Assembly (NCBI GenBank): GCA_964242925.1
Contig: CAXTBW010000004.1
Coordinates: forward strand, 1-64,000
Source: LMUY01 sp964242925
GTDB taxonomy: Bacteria; Pseudomonadota; Alphaproteobacteria; Acetobacterales; Acetobacteraceae
Length of the DNA stretch: 64,000 bases
Direction: 5' to 3'
Under the pieces are notes generated by a model. That model did no database searches and was not told the DNA's origin. It was given only the letters and a program-made list of their open reading frames with translations. Below, one piece after another: positions 46,120 to 55,436 of this stretch. The position numbers and the translations under genes are program-made. Positions within the stretch are counted from its first letter, which is position 1. Each line of letters begins with the position of its first letter.

Positions 46120-48432
46120 TCACCGCAACGGGAATAGTTGGATGGTGGCGGCGTCCTCGCCTGACCTCGGGCCAGCCTCGGGGCCTATTGCAACCGACCC
46201 CCCGTCGCGCCACCGCTCCAGCAAGTCGCCGGCGTGCGGGCTTAGCGGGTGGCCGGACTGGCCCGGCGCGGCGATGAAGCGGCTGCTATCCAGGTCCGCC
46301 AAATCGTAGACGCCTCGGTAGCCGGGGCCGTGCACCGCGTCGAACGTCCCGGCCCGGCTGCCGCCGCGGAAGATGGTGGTGTCGTCGCCGGGCTGCGGGA
46401 TGCGGCGGCTCAACGGCGGCAGCACCGGGTCCGCGAACACCGCGACGTGCACGTCGCCCCAACGCCAGGCGGCCGGGTCATCGCCGAGCCGGGCGGCGTA
46501 GCGCGGCATCGCGGCGGCCAGCGCCTGGTCCAGCAAGGCGCCGCAGTCGCCGTCGCACCAATGCGCGCCGGCCGGGCTCAGCACGTAGGCGATGAAATCC
46601 GCCCACGGCCGCGCGGCGCTTGCCGGGATGGAGTGCCGCTCCAACACCAGCGCTTCGAAAGCCTGCAGCCATGCGTTGAACACGATCGGCTGCGGCGCAT
46701 CCATCGCCATCTTCCCGTCCCATCCGACCAGCGTGGCCGCGGCCCGCCCGGCCAGGTCGTCGCCGCGCGGGCGCGCCAGCAGGGTGGGCAACACCTGCTG
46801 CGCGAAGCTGCTGGTCGCGTCCACCTGCATGGCGGCGAAGTCGGCGACCGACAGCTTCCCCGTGCCCAAAAGCGTGCGCACCCGCCGCGCGCGCCAATCG
46901 CCGAACCAGTCGCGGCCCATGAACACGGGGAAGTCCGGCGGCGCCACCCGCTCGTTGGTGTTGACGATGTGGCCGCTGGGCGGGTTCACCACGTGCGGCA
47001 ACGCCTCGCCGCTGGCCCAGCCGACCCAGTCATGCGCGCCGTCCGCCCCCGGCTGCGGCCAGTCGCCATCCCCAGCCCGACGCACCGGCACCCGCCCCGT
47101 GGTGAACTGGCCGATGCCGGCTCGGTCCGCCACCAGCAGGTTCTGCACTGGGGAGGTGATTAGCGCCGCCGCCCGGCCCGCCTCCGCCACTGATCCGGCG
47201 CGGTTCAGCGCCAGCAGCCCGGTCGCGGCGTCGTCGCCCGGGGCGAGGTTGGCCATCTCCGAGGCGAACACGGTCCCGGACGGCGCCGGGAACCTGGCCA
47301 AATCGCTCACCACCGGGCCATGCCGCGTTTCGCGCACGGTGATGGACTCGCTGGGGCCGCCACGGACATTGATCTGCTCGACACGCACGTCGAACGCAGC
47401 GGGACCCTCCGGCGTCGCATAGCGTCCGTCCGGCAGCACCGTCTCGGTGAACACATCCTGCGTGTCGGCGCCGTTGGTGGTGAAGGTCCACGCTATGGTC
47501 CGATTGCGGCCGATCACCAGGAACGGCACGCCGGGAGCGAACGCGCCGGCCAGCGCGCCGTCCGGCGTGTCGATCCGCGCCAAGTGCCAGATGCCCGGCG
47601 TCGAGTAGCCCAGATGCGGGTCGCCCGCGAGCAACGGCGCGCCGGTGACGCTATGCGCGCCGTCGACCGCCCACTCGTTGGAGGCGGTGTCCGGCAGGGT
47701 GAACGGGTCGGGGAAGCGCGGCACCGCCAGCCGCAACGCCGACGCCAGCGCCGCCAGCGGGGGTTGCGCCAGGCTTGCGCTCGGCCCGGGCGTTTCGTCC
47801 TGCGGCGGCCACAGCTGTTCGACCAGGCTGCGCGGCACGCGGCCGGCCAGGGAGGCCCGGGTCAACTCGTTGTCCCAGTTGCCGGACAGGTACATGCCCA
47901 TGGTCTTGCCCCACAGAAGGCTGTCCACAACGGTCCACGGCGCCGGTCGGCCGAGCAGGGCGAACTGCACCGCGCTCCACCGGCCATGCGCGGCGATGTA
48001 GGCGTTCACCCCCCGCGCATAGGCCTCCATCATCGCCCGCGTGTCCGCCGGCAACGCCTCGGCCTCCGCCTCCGCCCGGTGGCGCAGGCCCAGCACCCGC
48101 ATCGTGCGGTCGAACGGCAGGGCGCGCGGGCCGGCCAGCTCCGACACCTGGCCAGATGCCGCGCGGCGCATCAGCTCCATCTGGAACATGCGGTCGCGCG
48201 CGTGGACGTAGCCCAGGGCCGTCGCGCCGTCCTGCGCCGTGGCGGCGCGGATGCGCGGGATCCCGTCCGCGTCGAACGCGATCGACACGGGCGCGCCCAG
48301 TCCCGGGATGCGGACGACTTCGCGGGAGGACGGCAGGCAAAGGAACACGGCGGCGGCGGCGGCGAATAGCGTCAGCAGGACCAAGCCGGTCAGCCAGCCG
48401 CCCAACCGGTATATGAACCGCAGAACCCGCAT
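46120..48432 (-). CDS. Penicillin-acylase family N-terminal-nucleophile hydrolase
   Basis: 770 aa. An N-terminal membrane helix (GGWLTGLVLLTLFAAAAAVF) directs export. The alpha-chain segment RDRMFQMELMRRAASGQVSE is conserved. The beta-chain nucleophile is Ser251 in TASNEWAVDGAHS, preceded by a spacer that is normally cut out. PLLAGDPHLGYSTPGIWH follows as usual. These enzymes cleave amides such as penicillins or acyl-homoserine lactones; the natural substrate is unknown. The gene next to it is a GGT-like protein, another Ntn-type fold. Confidence 0.87.
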   Translation of the reverse strand: MRVLRFIYRLGGWLTGLVLLTLFAAAAAVFLCLPSSREVVRIPGLGAPVSIAFDADGIPRIRAATAQDGATALGYVHARDRMFQMELMRRAASGQVSELAGPRALPFDRTMRVLGLRHRAEAEAEALPADTRAMMEAYARGVNAYIAAHGRWSAVQFALLGRPAPWTVVDSLLWGKTMGMYLSGNWDNELTRASLAGRVPRSLVEQLWPPQDETPGPSASLAQPPLAALASALRLAVPRFPDPFTLPDTASNEWAVDGAHSVTGAPLLAGDPHLGYSTPGIWHLARIDTPDGALAGAFAPGVPFLVIGRNRTIAWTFTTNGADTQDVFTETVLPDGRYATPEGPAAFDVRVEQINVRGGPSESITVRETRHGPVVSDLARFPAPSGTVFASEMANLAPGDDAATGLLALNRAGSVAEAGRAAALITSPVQNLLVADRAGIGQFTTGRVPVRRAGDGDWPQPGADGAHDWVGWASGEALPHVVNPPSGHIVNTNERVAPPDFPVFMGRDWFGDWRARRVRTLLGTGKLSVADFAAMQVDATSSFAQQVLPTLLARPRGDDLAGRAAATLVGWDGKMAMDAPQPIVFNAWLQAFEALVLERHSIPASAARPWADFIAYVLSPAGAHWCDGDCGALLDQALAAAMPRYAARLGDDPAAWRWGDVHVAVFADPVLPPLSRRIPQPGDDTTIFRGGSRAGTFDAVHGPGYRGVYDLADLDSSRFIAAPGQSGHPLSPHAGDLLERWRDGGSVAIGPEAGPRSGEDAATIQLFPLR

Positions 48433-48471
48433 GGCTGCCTACATGGCCCGGCCCGCACGGGCGGGAAAGGG

Positions 48472-49983
48472 TTAATCCTTCGCCGGGTCGGCGGCGGCCA
48501 GCTCGGGCAGCAACTGGACGACGACCGCGCCAGCTGCGCCCGAAACGTGCGGCAGCGCCAGGGCGGCGGCCGGGAGCAGCCCCCAATCCACCAATCCGGT
48601 CACCGCTTGCGCCAACTGGTTCGGCCCGCCGCCGCCCACCACCGCCTCCAGCTGGCCGTTTGCCGACAGCACGAAGACCGCGGTCATGGACGTGGCCGGT
48701 CGCTTGCCGGGCTGTAGCCGGTTGGCCAGCTTGCGGCCGTCCACCGCCGGCTGGCGCGCGAAGTCGGCCAGCGCGGCATTCAGCGCCATCCCCCGCACCA
48801 CCAGGCCGGATCCGAAGGGCGGCCCGCCGGAACTGGTGAGGCACACGGCGTTGCCGGCCGCATCCACCACGACAATGGCGTCGTCGCCGAAATCGGGCTG
48901 CATTGGGCCGGTCGGCGGCGCGTCGCGGCCGGGCTCGCCCGCCTCGACAGTCGCGGCGGCGTGGTCCGGGTCGATCAGCTGCGACCGGGCGCGGATGTAA
49001 TCGGGGTCGAGCAACGCGGGCGGCGCCGCGAAATCCGGGTCCGCCAGGAAGCGCGCGCGGTCGGCCATCGCCAGCCGCTCCGCCTCGGCCAGCAGCTCCG
49101 CGGCCTGCGCGCCGATCGGGTCCAGCGGCGCCAGATCGAACCGGGCCAGCAGGGCGAGCGTCTCCAGCACCTGCGTCCCGGCGCCCGGGCCCCCCACGGC
49201 GCAAACCGTGCGGCCGCGGTACGGCACGCAAGGCGGCGTGCGGCGGTGGGCCGCGTAGGCCGCCAGGTCGTCGGTCGTGAGCAGGCCGGGTTGCTCGTCG
49301 CCGCGCGCCGTGGTCGCGATGTCGGCTGCGATCGTGCCGTGCATCAGCGCGCCCGCCCCGCCGGAAGCGACCTGGCGCAGCGTTTGCGCCAGCGCCGGGT
49401 TCGCGAGCATGGCGCCGGCGGCGAGCGGGGCGCCGGCCGGGTCGAAGAACAGCGCCAGGGAAGCGGGCTGCCGGCGCAGGGCATCGGACCGCGCGTCGAT
49501 CGCCGCGGCCAGGGTCTTGGACACGGGCGCGCCAGCCTCCGCCGCGCGGATGGCGGGCGCCAGCAGGTCGGCCCATGGCAGGCGGCCGCGCTCGCGATGC
49601 AGCGCCTCCAGCATCCGAAGCGTCCCGGGCACCCCGACGCCGCGGCCGCCGCTTGGGGGCGCGGCGTCGTGCGCGAACAGCTCGGGCGTGACCCCGGCGG
49701 GCGCGGCCTCCCGCCCGTCCCAGGCGGACGTCTCGCGAGTGGCCGCGTCGAAGTTCAGCGCCATCGCGCCGCCGCCCAGGCCCGCGCCCTGCGGCGCCAC
49801 CACTGCCAGCATCGCCTGCGCCGCGATCGCCGCGTCGGCCGCGGAGCCGCCGGCGTGCAGCATCTCCTCCGCCGCCGCGGCCGCCATCGGATGCGGCGCC
49901 ACGACCGCGCCGTGCGGCGACTCCGCCGCGGCGCCGTGGCTCGCGGTCAACAACAGCAGCAGCACGGCACGGCGGTGACGCAT
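48472..49983 (-). CDS. Gamma-glutamyltransferase-like protein lacking the nucleophile Thr
   Basis: 503 aa with a signal peptide (RRAVLLLLLTASHGAAA). The alpha-like part has GGSAADAAIAAQAMLAVVAP and GLGGGAMAL, as in GGT. Where active GGTs read TTHxSVVD at the autocleavage site, this protein reads GDDAIVVVDAAGNAV; the catalytic Thr aligns with Asp. The later SS and GSPGG motifs are also altered (TSMTAVF, GGGGPNQ), and the C-terminus is short. Probably not a standard self-processing GGT. It lies 40 bp before the penicillin-acylase gene on the same strand. Confidence 0.78.
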   Translation of the reverse strand: MRHRRAVLLLLLTASHGAAAESPHGAVVAPHPMAAAAAEEMLHAGGSAADAAIAAQAMLAVVAPQGAGLGGGAMALNFDAATRETSAWDGREAAPAGVTPELFAHDAAPPSGGRGVGVPGTLRMLEALHRERGRLPWADLLAPAIRAAEAGAPVSKTLAAAIDARSDALRRQPASLALFFDPAGAPLAAGAMLANPALAQTLRQVASGGAGALMHGTIAADIATTARGDEQPGLLTTDDLAAYAAHRRTPPCVPYRGRTVCAVGGPGAGTQVLETLALLARFDLAPLDPIGAQAAELLAEAERLAMADRARFLADPDFAAPPALLDPDYIRARSQLIDPDHAAATVEAGEPGRDAPPTGPMQPDFGDDAIVVVDAAGNAVCLTSSGGPPFGSGLVVRGMALNAALADFARQPAVDGRKLANRLQPGKRPATSMTAVFVLSANGQLEAVVGGGGPNQLAQAVTGLVDWGLLPAAALALPHVSGAAGAVVVQLLPELAAADPAKD

Positions 49984-50047
49984 GGTTTCGGCCCCTGAGC
50001 GGGAGTCAGCCGTTGCCAGCCGCCCCGCGCGGCGGGAAACTGCCGAG

Positions 50048-50452
50048 ATGGCGGATTTGAAGCAAGCGCGCGGCCGAGACCCGGTGGCCCGGCAGGCGCG
50101 CGGGCGCGACGCGCAGGCCCGCGGCGTGGTCGCGGAGGACGCCGCCTGCGCCGCGCTTGTGGCCGACGGCTGGACCGTGCTCGCCCGCCGCCTGCGCACC
50201 GCGGCCGGCGAGGTGGACATCGCCGCCGAGCGCGACGGATTGCTGGCGCTGGTGGAGGTCAAGGCGCGTCCCAGCCTGGCCGCAGCCGCCGCCGCGCTCG
50301 GCCCCCGGCAGCGCGAACGGCTGCTGGCCGCCGCCGCCATCGTGGCCGCCGAGCACCCGGACTGGGGCCGCGCCGGCATGCGGTTCGATGTGCTGCTGGT
50401 GGACCCCGCCGCCCGGGTGCGCCGCGTGGCCGACGCGTTCCGGCAGGAATGA
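50048..50452 (+). CDS. yraN: YraN family protein (UPF0102)
   Basis: 134 aa with a restriction-endonuclease-like fold. The PD-(D/E)xK core is visible as GEVDIAAERDGLLALVEVKAR. The family is conserved in bacteria and is thought to act on DNA, perhaps in repair or uptake, but the function is unproven. A start at 50048 gives a somewhat basic N-terminus. Divergent from the GGT-like gene. It overlaps aroE by 4 bases (ATGA). Confidence 0.87.
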   Translation: MADLKQARGRDPVARQARGRDAQARGVVAEDAACAALVADGWTVLARRLRTAAGEVDIAAERDGLLALVEVKARPSLAAAAAALGPRQRERLLAAAAIVAAEHPDWGRAGMRFDVLLVDPAARVRRVADAFRQE

Positions 50453-51294
50453 GCGCGCCATTTCGCCTGGCCGGCGTGATCGGATGGCCGGTGTTTCAGT
50501 CCCGCTCGCCGCTGGTGCATGGCGCCTGGCTGGCCCAGTACGGCATCGCCGGCGCCTACCTGCCGCTCGCCGTCGCGCCGGGCGGCCTGCCGGACGCGCT
50601 GCGGGGGCTGCGGGCGCTAGGCTTCGCCGGGGCCAACGTGACCGTGCCGCACAAGCAGGAGGCCGCGCGTCTGGTGGACCGCCTGGACGAAGCGGCCCGG
50701 CGCATGGGCGCGGTCAACCTGGTGGTCGTTGAGGCTGACGGCACGCTCAGCGGCCGCAACACCGACGGCTACGGCTTCCGCGAGGCCCTGCGCGACGCCC
50801 AGCCCGGCCTGCGCCTGGACGGGTCGCCCGCTTGCGTCATCGGCGCCGGCGGCGGCGCCCGCGCCGTGGTGGGCACGCTGCTGAACGAGGGCGCCCCGGA
50901 AATCCGCGTCTGCAACCGCAATTCCACTCGCGCACGGGAATTGGCCGCGCTGTTCGCCGAACCCCGGCTGCGGGTGGTGGAATGGGCCGCGCGGCACGAG
51001 GCGTTGGCCGGTTGCGGATTGCTGGTCAACACGACGAAGGCGGGGATGATCGGGGAGCCGCCGCTGGACCTGGATCTGCATGCGCTGCCGCCGGGCGCCG
51101 TGGTGTGCGACATCGTCTACAACCCGCTCGAGCCCCCTTTGCTGGCCGCCGCCCGCGCCCGCGGCAACCCGGCGGTGAACGGCCTGGGCATGCTGCTGCA
51201 CCAGGCGCGGCCGGCGTTCCAGGCCTGGTTCGGCGTGCTGCCAGAGGTCACGCCCGCATTGCGCGGGGCGGTCGAGGCGACGCTGGGCGCCTGA
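50449..51294 (+). CDS. aroE: Shikimate dehydrogenase
   Basis: 281 aa. Shikimate-binding motif FQSRSPLVHGAWL, catalytic Lys in ANVTVPHKQEAARLV, and Asp in GRNTDGYGF are present. The NADP motif GAGGGARAVV, followed by RVCNRNSTRAREL, completes the enzyme. It reduces 3-dehydroshikimate to shikimate in aromatic amino-acid synthesis. Translationally coupled to yraN. A family B repeat follows the stop. Confidence 0.94.
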   Translation: MSAPFRLAGVIGWPVFQSRSPLVHGAWLAQYGIAGAYLPLAVAPGGLPDALRGLRALGFAGANVTVPHKQEAARLVDRLDEAARRMGAVNLVVVEADGTLSGRNTDGYGFREALRDAQPGLRLDGSPACVIGAGGGARAVVGTLLNEGAPEIRVCNRNSTRARELAALFAEPRLRVVEWAARHEALAGCGLLVNTTKAGMIGEPPLDLDLHALPPGAVVCDIVYNPLEPPLLAAARARGNPAVNGLGMLLHQARPAFQAWFGVLPEVTPALRGAVEATLGA

Positions 51295-51318
51295 TGCCAG
51301 CGTCCCAAATCGATCACC

Positions 51319-51437
51319 CGTCATCGCGAGCCGCCGCTTGGCGGCGCGGCGATCCAGACCGGCGCGTTCGGTACCAGACCGGCGCGTTCGGTATTCGCGG
51401 CGGGATTGCCGCGTCGCAAGCGCTCCTCGCAATGACG
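51319..51437. repeat. Dispersed palindromic element, family B, with internal duplication
   Basis: Left CGTCATCGCGAGCCGCCGCT, right GATTGCCGCGTCGCAAGCGC then TCCTCGCAATGACG. Longer than the other copies because CCAGACCGGCGCGTTCGGTA occurs twice in tandem (51354-51373 and 51374-51393). Fills the convergent gap between aroE and the FadN-like gene. Confidence 0.85.
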
Positions 51438-51473
51438 ACTGCGGGAGAAGGTCAGCGTTTTCGGCCGCTGGCA

Positions 51474-53798
51474 TTAGTTCCGCAGGGGCTTGCCCGTCGC
51501 CAGCGTGTGCTCGATCCGCGCGAGCGTCGCATCCAGCCGGATCAGCGACATGAAGCCGGCCCGCTCCAGCGCCAACATCCCGTCCTCGCTCACCCGATCC
51601 GTCAGGTCGGCGGCGCCCCCCGTCAACACGCGGGCGAGCGCGCCCGACACCACCAAGTCATGCGCGGTGGCGAGCCCGCGCTTGTGGAAGCCCGCCGCCG
51701 CCTGCGACAGCGCCAGCGCACCCGAGGCGCCCGGCAACTGCAGCTCCTGCGGTTCGGGCGGCTGGTAGCCGTCCACCAGCGACAGCGCGCGCGCCTTGGC
51801 GTCGGCCAGCAGACGGTCGCGGTTCATCGTGACGCCATCGCCGGGCCGCAAAAAGCCCAACTCCCGCGCGTGCGCCGCGGATTTGGACGTGGTGGCCATG
51901 CTCACGATCTCGAACACCTTGGCGGGGCCCGGCATCGGGCCGTTGGGCAGCGCCCTGGCGCGCTTCCACCGCAGCAGCATCTCCTTGCAGCCGCCCCACC
52001 CGGGCAGCAGCCCGACGCCGCACTCGACCAGGCCGATGTAGCTTTCCGCGTAAGCCTGAACCGCGTCGGCGTGCAGCAGCAGCTCGCAGCCGCCGCCTAG
52101 GGCCATGCCGTGCGGCGCCGCCACGACCGGGAACGGCGCGAACTTGAGCGCCTTGAACGCCTGCTGCCCGGCGTCCACCGCGCGCTCGATCCCGTCCCAC
52201 GCCGCGGCCTTCGCAGCGGACAACGCCGAATTGAGATTGGCGCCGAGCGAGAAGTTCTCCCCCTCGTTGCAGATCACCAGCGCCTTGAACCGGTCCCGCA
52301 CCACCGCCACCGCCTCCCCCAGCAAGCCGATGATCGCCTCGTCCAACGTGTTCGCCTTCGAGGTGAATTCCAGGCAAGCCACTCCGTCGCCGATGTTCCA
52401 CAAATTCGCCGAGGCGTTCTTCAGCAACGGCTCGGTGCGGCGACGGATATCCGCCAGCAGCAGCACGCCGGCCGCCCGCTCCACGTCGCGGTAGTCGCCG
52501 GAGACGGTCAGGAATTGCTGCCGCCCATCCTGCACGCGGTAGAACGGCCGCCCTGTTTCCAGCAACGGGGGCAGCTGCATCCCCTCCGCACGCAGCCGGG
52601 CGGCGAACCACGCGGCGCCGAGCTTGTCGATCAGCTCGAACGGCCCCCAGCGCCAGGCGTAACCGAGCCGCATCGCCGCATCGACGTCCACCAGCGTGGC
52701 CGCCGCCTCGGGCACGATGCCTGCCGCGTACGCCAGCGTCTTGCCCATCACCGACCAGGCGTAAAGTCCGGCCTTCGTCGGCGAGTCCATCAGGGCGGCC
52801 AGGTCCCGCAACGCCAGCTCCGGCAAGTCCGGCGCGCGCTCCGGCCGGTAGGCGCCGGTGGCGAGGTCGATCGCCTGCTTCTTCCGCGTGGCGCGGTCGA
52901 ACAGGTAGAAGCCGCCCTTGCCCTTCCGCCCGGTCATGCCCTGCGCGACCATGCGGCCCAGCAGCGAGGGTTCCCGGTTGATGGCGTGGAACGCGTCGTC
53001 CGGCGCCAGGGTGCGCGCCAGGCTGGCGTTCACGTGCGGGATCAGGTCGAGGCCCACCAGGTCCAACAGGCCGAACACGCCGGTCTTCGGGATGCCGAAG
53101 GGCCGTCCTACGATCGCGTCCGCCTCCTCCACCGTCACGCCGTCGTCGAACGCGGCCACCACGGCCGCCTGCAGCCAGTAATTGCCGACCCGGTTGGCGA
53201 TGAAACCGGGCGCGTCGTTGCACGTCACGACGGACTTGCCGAGCGAGATGTCGGCGAACTCGGATACCGCGCGCACCACCGCTGGATCGGACTTCGGGCC
53301 CGGCACGACTTCGAGCAGGCGCATGTAGCGCGGCGGGTTGAAGAAATGGGTGATCAGGAAGTCGCGCGCGAACGCCTCGCCCATGTTCTGCGTCAGCACG
53401 CGCAACGGGATGGTCGAGGTGTTGGAGCTGATTGCGCAGCCCGGCCGCCGCACCGCGTCCAGCTTGCGGTACAACGCCTGCTTGGCGTCCGGCTGCTCGA
53501 CGATGGCCTCGATGATCCAGTCGCAATCGGCCAGCCGACCGAGGTCGTCCTCGATGTTGCCCGTCTCGATCAGCCTGGCGGCCCGCTCGCTCATGAACGG
53601 CGCTGGGTCGGTCTTCAGCATCCGGGCGACGGCGCCGCGCGCCAGTTGGCTGCGGTCGTTGGCGCCCGGCGGCACGATGTCCAGCAGCACCACCGGCACG
53701 CCGGCGTTCGCCACCTGCGCGGCGATCCCGGCGCCCATCACCCCGGCGCCGACGACGCCGACCCTGCGGATCGGCGGAGAGCCGAGCTTGGACAGCAT
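51474..53798 (-). CDS. 3-hydroxyacyl-CoA dehydrogenase/enoyl-CoA hydratase fusion (FadN-like)
   Basis: 774 aa. The N-terminal dehydrogenase begins RVGVVGAGVMGAGIAAQVAN with the NAD motif and has FARDFLITHFFNPPRYMRL with its catalytic His. The C-terminal enoyl-CoA hydratase domain contains PHGMALGGGCELLLHAD and GLVECGVGLLPGWGG. Dehydrogenase-first order is as in Bacillus FadN, the reverse of E. coli FadB. It carries out two beta-oxidation steps. Coupled by TGATG to the thiolase gene. Confidence 0.92.
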   Translation of the reverse strand: MLSKLGSPPIRRVGVVGAGVMGAGIAAQVANAGVPVVLLDIVPPGANDRSQLARGAVARMLKTDPAPFMSERAARLIETGNIEDDLGRLADCDWIIEAIVEQPDAKQALYRKLDAVRRPGCAISSNTSTIPLRVLTQNMGEAFARDFLITHFFNPPRYMRLLEVVPGPKSDPAVVRAVSEFADISLGKSVVTCNDAPGFIANRVGNYWLQAAVVAAFDDGVTVEEADAIVGRPFGIPKTGVFGLLDLVGLDLIPHVNASLARTLAPDDAFHAINREPSLLGRMVAQGMTGRKGKGGFYLFDRATRKKQAIDLATGAYRPERAPDLPELALRDLAALMDSPTKAGLYAWSVMGKTLAYAAGIVPEAAATLVDVDAAMRLGYAWRWGPFELIDKLGAAWFAARLRAEGMQLPPLLETGRPFYRVQDGRQQFLTVSGDYRDVERAAGVLLLADIRRRTEPLLKNASANLWNIGDGVACLEFTSKANTLDEAIIGLLGEAVAVVRDRFKALVICNEGENFSLGANLNSALSAAKAAAWDGIERAVDAGQQAFKALKFAPFPVVAAPHGMALGGGCELLLHADAVQAYAESYIGLVECGVGLLPGWGGCKEMLLRWKRARALPNGPMPGPAKVFEIVSMATTSKSAAHARELGFLRPGDGVTMNRDRLLADAKARALSLVDGYQPPEPQELQLPGASGALALSQAAAGFHKRGLATAHDLVVSGALARVLTGGAADLTDRVSEDGMLALERAGFMSLIRLDATLARIEHTLATGKPLRN

Positions 53799-54943
53799 CA
53801 CACCAGCTCCAGCACCGTCGCGATCCCCTGGCCGCCGCCGATGCACTGCGTCGCCAGCGCGTAGCGCCCACCGGTGCGCGCCAGCAGGCTTGCCGCCTTG
53901 CCCACGATGCGCGCGCCCGTGGCGCCCAGCGGATGCCCGATCGCCAGTGCGCCGCCGTCGATGTTCAGCGTCTCGTCCCGGATGCCGATGTCGCGCGCGC
54001 TCGCCAGCGCCTGGCTGCTGAACGCCTCGTTCAGCTCCACCACGTCGATATCGCCGATCGCCACCCCGGCGCGCGCCAACGCCTTGCGCGTCGCATTGAT
54101 CGGACCCACGCCCATGATCTCCGGTCCGCACCCGGCCACCGCCTGGCTGCGCACCCGCGCCAACGGGGTCAGCCCGTGGCGCTCGGCATAGGCCTCCGTG
54201 GTCACCAACACCGCGGCGCACCCGTCGGTCAGCGGCGACGACGTGCCGGCGGTGACCGAGCCGTCCTTGTCGAACGCCGGCTTCAACCCGGCCAGCACCT
54301 CGACCGATGTCTCCGGCCGGATGCAGCCGTCGCGCGTCACCGTTTTCTCGCCGTCGCGGATTGCAACGATCTCGTCGTCCAGCAACCCGGCCTGCTGCGC
54401 GGCGGCAGCCTTCTGGTGGCTGCGCACCGCGAACGCCTCCTGCTCCGCGCGCGACACCTGCCACTGGTGCGCCACGTTCTCCGCCGTCTCGCCCATGTCC
54501 ATGTAGGCGCCCGGCTGCTTGGCGGCGAGCTCCGGGTTGAACAGCGGGTTGTAGCCGCCGATCGGCACGCGGCTCATGCTCTCGACGCCTGCGCAGATGA
54601 ACACTTGGCCGGCGCCCATGGCGATGGCGCCGGCGGCGATGTGCACCGATTGCATTGAACTGCCGCAGAAACGGTTGACCGTCATCCCCGCGACCGAGAT
54701 CGGCAGGTCCGCCAGCAGGCCGATCAGCCGCGCGACGTTCATGCCCTGCTCGCCCTCGGGGAAGGCGCAGCCCATGATGACGTCCTCGATGTCCTCCGGC
54801 CGGATCCGGGTGCGCGCGATCAGCTCGCGGACGACCTGCGCCGCCAGGTCATCGGGTCGCACCCGCGCCAAGGCGCCTTTGCGCGCGAGGGTGAACGGGG
54901 AGCGGATATAGCCGGCGATGACGACCGGGGACGAGGCGGCCAT
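53798..54943 (-). CDS. Acetyl-CoA acyltransferase (thiolase, FadA-like)
   Basis: 381 aa. The nucleophile Cys is in VNRFCGSSMQSVH, the catalytic His in ALAIGHPLGATGAR and the second Cys in ATQCIGGGQG; ELNEAFSSQA is also conserved. It cleaves 3-ketoacyl-CoA, the last step of beta-oxidation. First gene of a two-gene operon with a FadN-like protein. No acyl-CoA dehydrogenase is adjacent. ATG 54943 gives the normal VVIAGYIRSPF start. Confidence 0.93.
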   Translation of the reverse strand: MAASSPVVIAGYIRSPFTLARKGALARVRPDDLAAQVVRELIARTRIRPEDIEDVIMGCAFPEGEQGMNVARLIGLLADLPISVAGMTVNRFCGSSMQSVHIAAGAIAMGAGQVFICAGVESMSRVPIGGYNPLFNPELAAKQPGAYMDMGETAENVAHQWQVSRAEQEAFAVRSHQKAAAAQQAGLLDDEIVAIRDGEKTVTRDGCIRPETSVEVLAGLKPAFDKDGSVTAGTSSPLTDGCAAVLVTTEAYAERHGLTPLARVRSQAVAGCGPEIMGVGPINATRKALARAGVAIGDIDVVELNEAFSSQALASARDIGIRDETLNIDGGALAIGHPLGATGARIVGKAASLLARTGGRYALATQCIGGGQGIATVLELV

Positions 54944-54994
54944 AGGCGTCTCCTGTTTTCCCCAGTCTTGGCGCGTGCGCGTCCTGAACGCAAA

Positions 54995-55025
54995 CGCGCC
55001 GGCCCGCGCATCACGGGCCGGCGCG
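54995..55025 (-). terminator. Likely intrinsic terminator of the small lipoprotein gene
   Basis: A perfect 12-bp inverted repeat: CGCGCCGGCCCG (54995-55006), loop CGCATCA, CGGGCCGGCGCG (55014-55025). On the - strand it lies 34 bp after the lipoprotein stop and is followed by TTTGCGTTC, a weak T-run. It would also insulate the thiolase operon. Confidence 0.6.
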
Positions 55026-55058
55026 CGGCAGGCGAGCCAGGCGAACCGCGCCGCCGGG

Positions 55059-55436
55059 TCAGGCCGGACGGCGGAGGTCGTAGATCACGTGGCAGGACCC
55101 GGTGTTCACCCGGGCGACCATCTCGCGATTGGTGATCTTGCCTGTGAAGATGACGCTGTTCTTGGTGGTCTGGAACGCGCCATTCTGCATCACCGGCGCG
55201 TACAGGGTCAGGGTCGGGCTCGACGGCCAGATCACCGAGCCATTCTGGACGACCAGCTTGCCGGGTTGCGGCTCAGTCGATGCGCAGCTGTTGGCTGCGA
55301 CGTGGATGAACGTCTGCGTGCCGGAATACTCGCCGTCAAAGGCGGTCGGAGCAGTGCCCGGGCCGTTCGCCGCGCAGCCAGCCGCAAGCAGGCCGACGGC
55401 GAACACAGCGGCGGGGGCGAATCGTGTCAAGCGCAT
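55059..55436 (-). CDS. Small lipoprotein of unknown function
   Basis: 125 aa. Signal peptide with lipobox VGLLAAGC, so it is probably an outer-membrane or periplasmic lipoprotein. The mature part includes GEYSGTQTF at its start, NSCASTEP and TGSCHVIYDLRRP, giving two cysteines besides the lipid one. Alternating polar and hydrophobic residues suggest a small beta-sandwich or barrel. I do not recognise a family. AGGAAA before the ATG is an adequate ribosome site. The upstream 235 bp is AT-rich and probably holds its promoter. Confidence 0.72.
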   Translation of the reverse strand: MRLTRFAPAAVFAVGLLAAGCAANGPGTAPTAFDGEYSGTQTFIHVAANSCASTEPQPGKLVVQNGSVIWPSSPTLTLYAPVMQNGAFQTTKNSVIFTGKITNREMVARVNTGSCHVIYDLRRPA

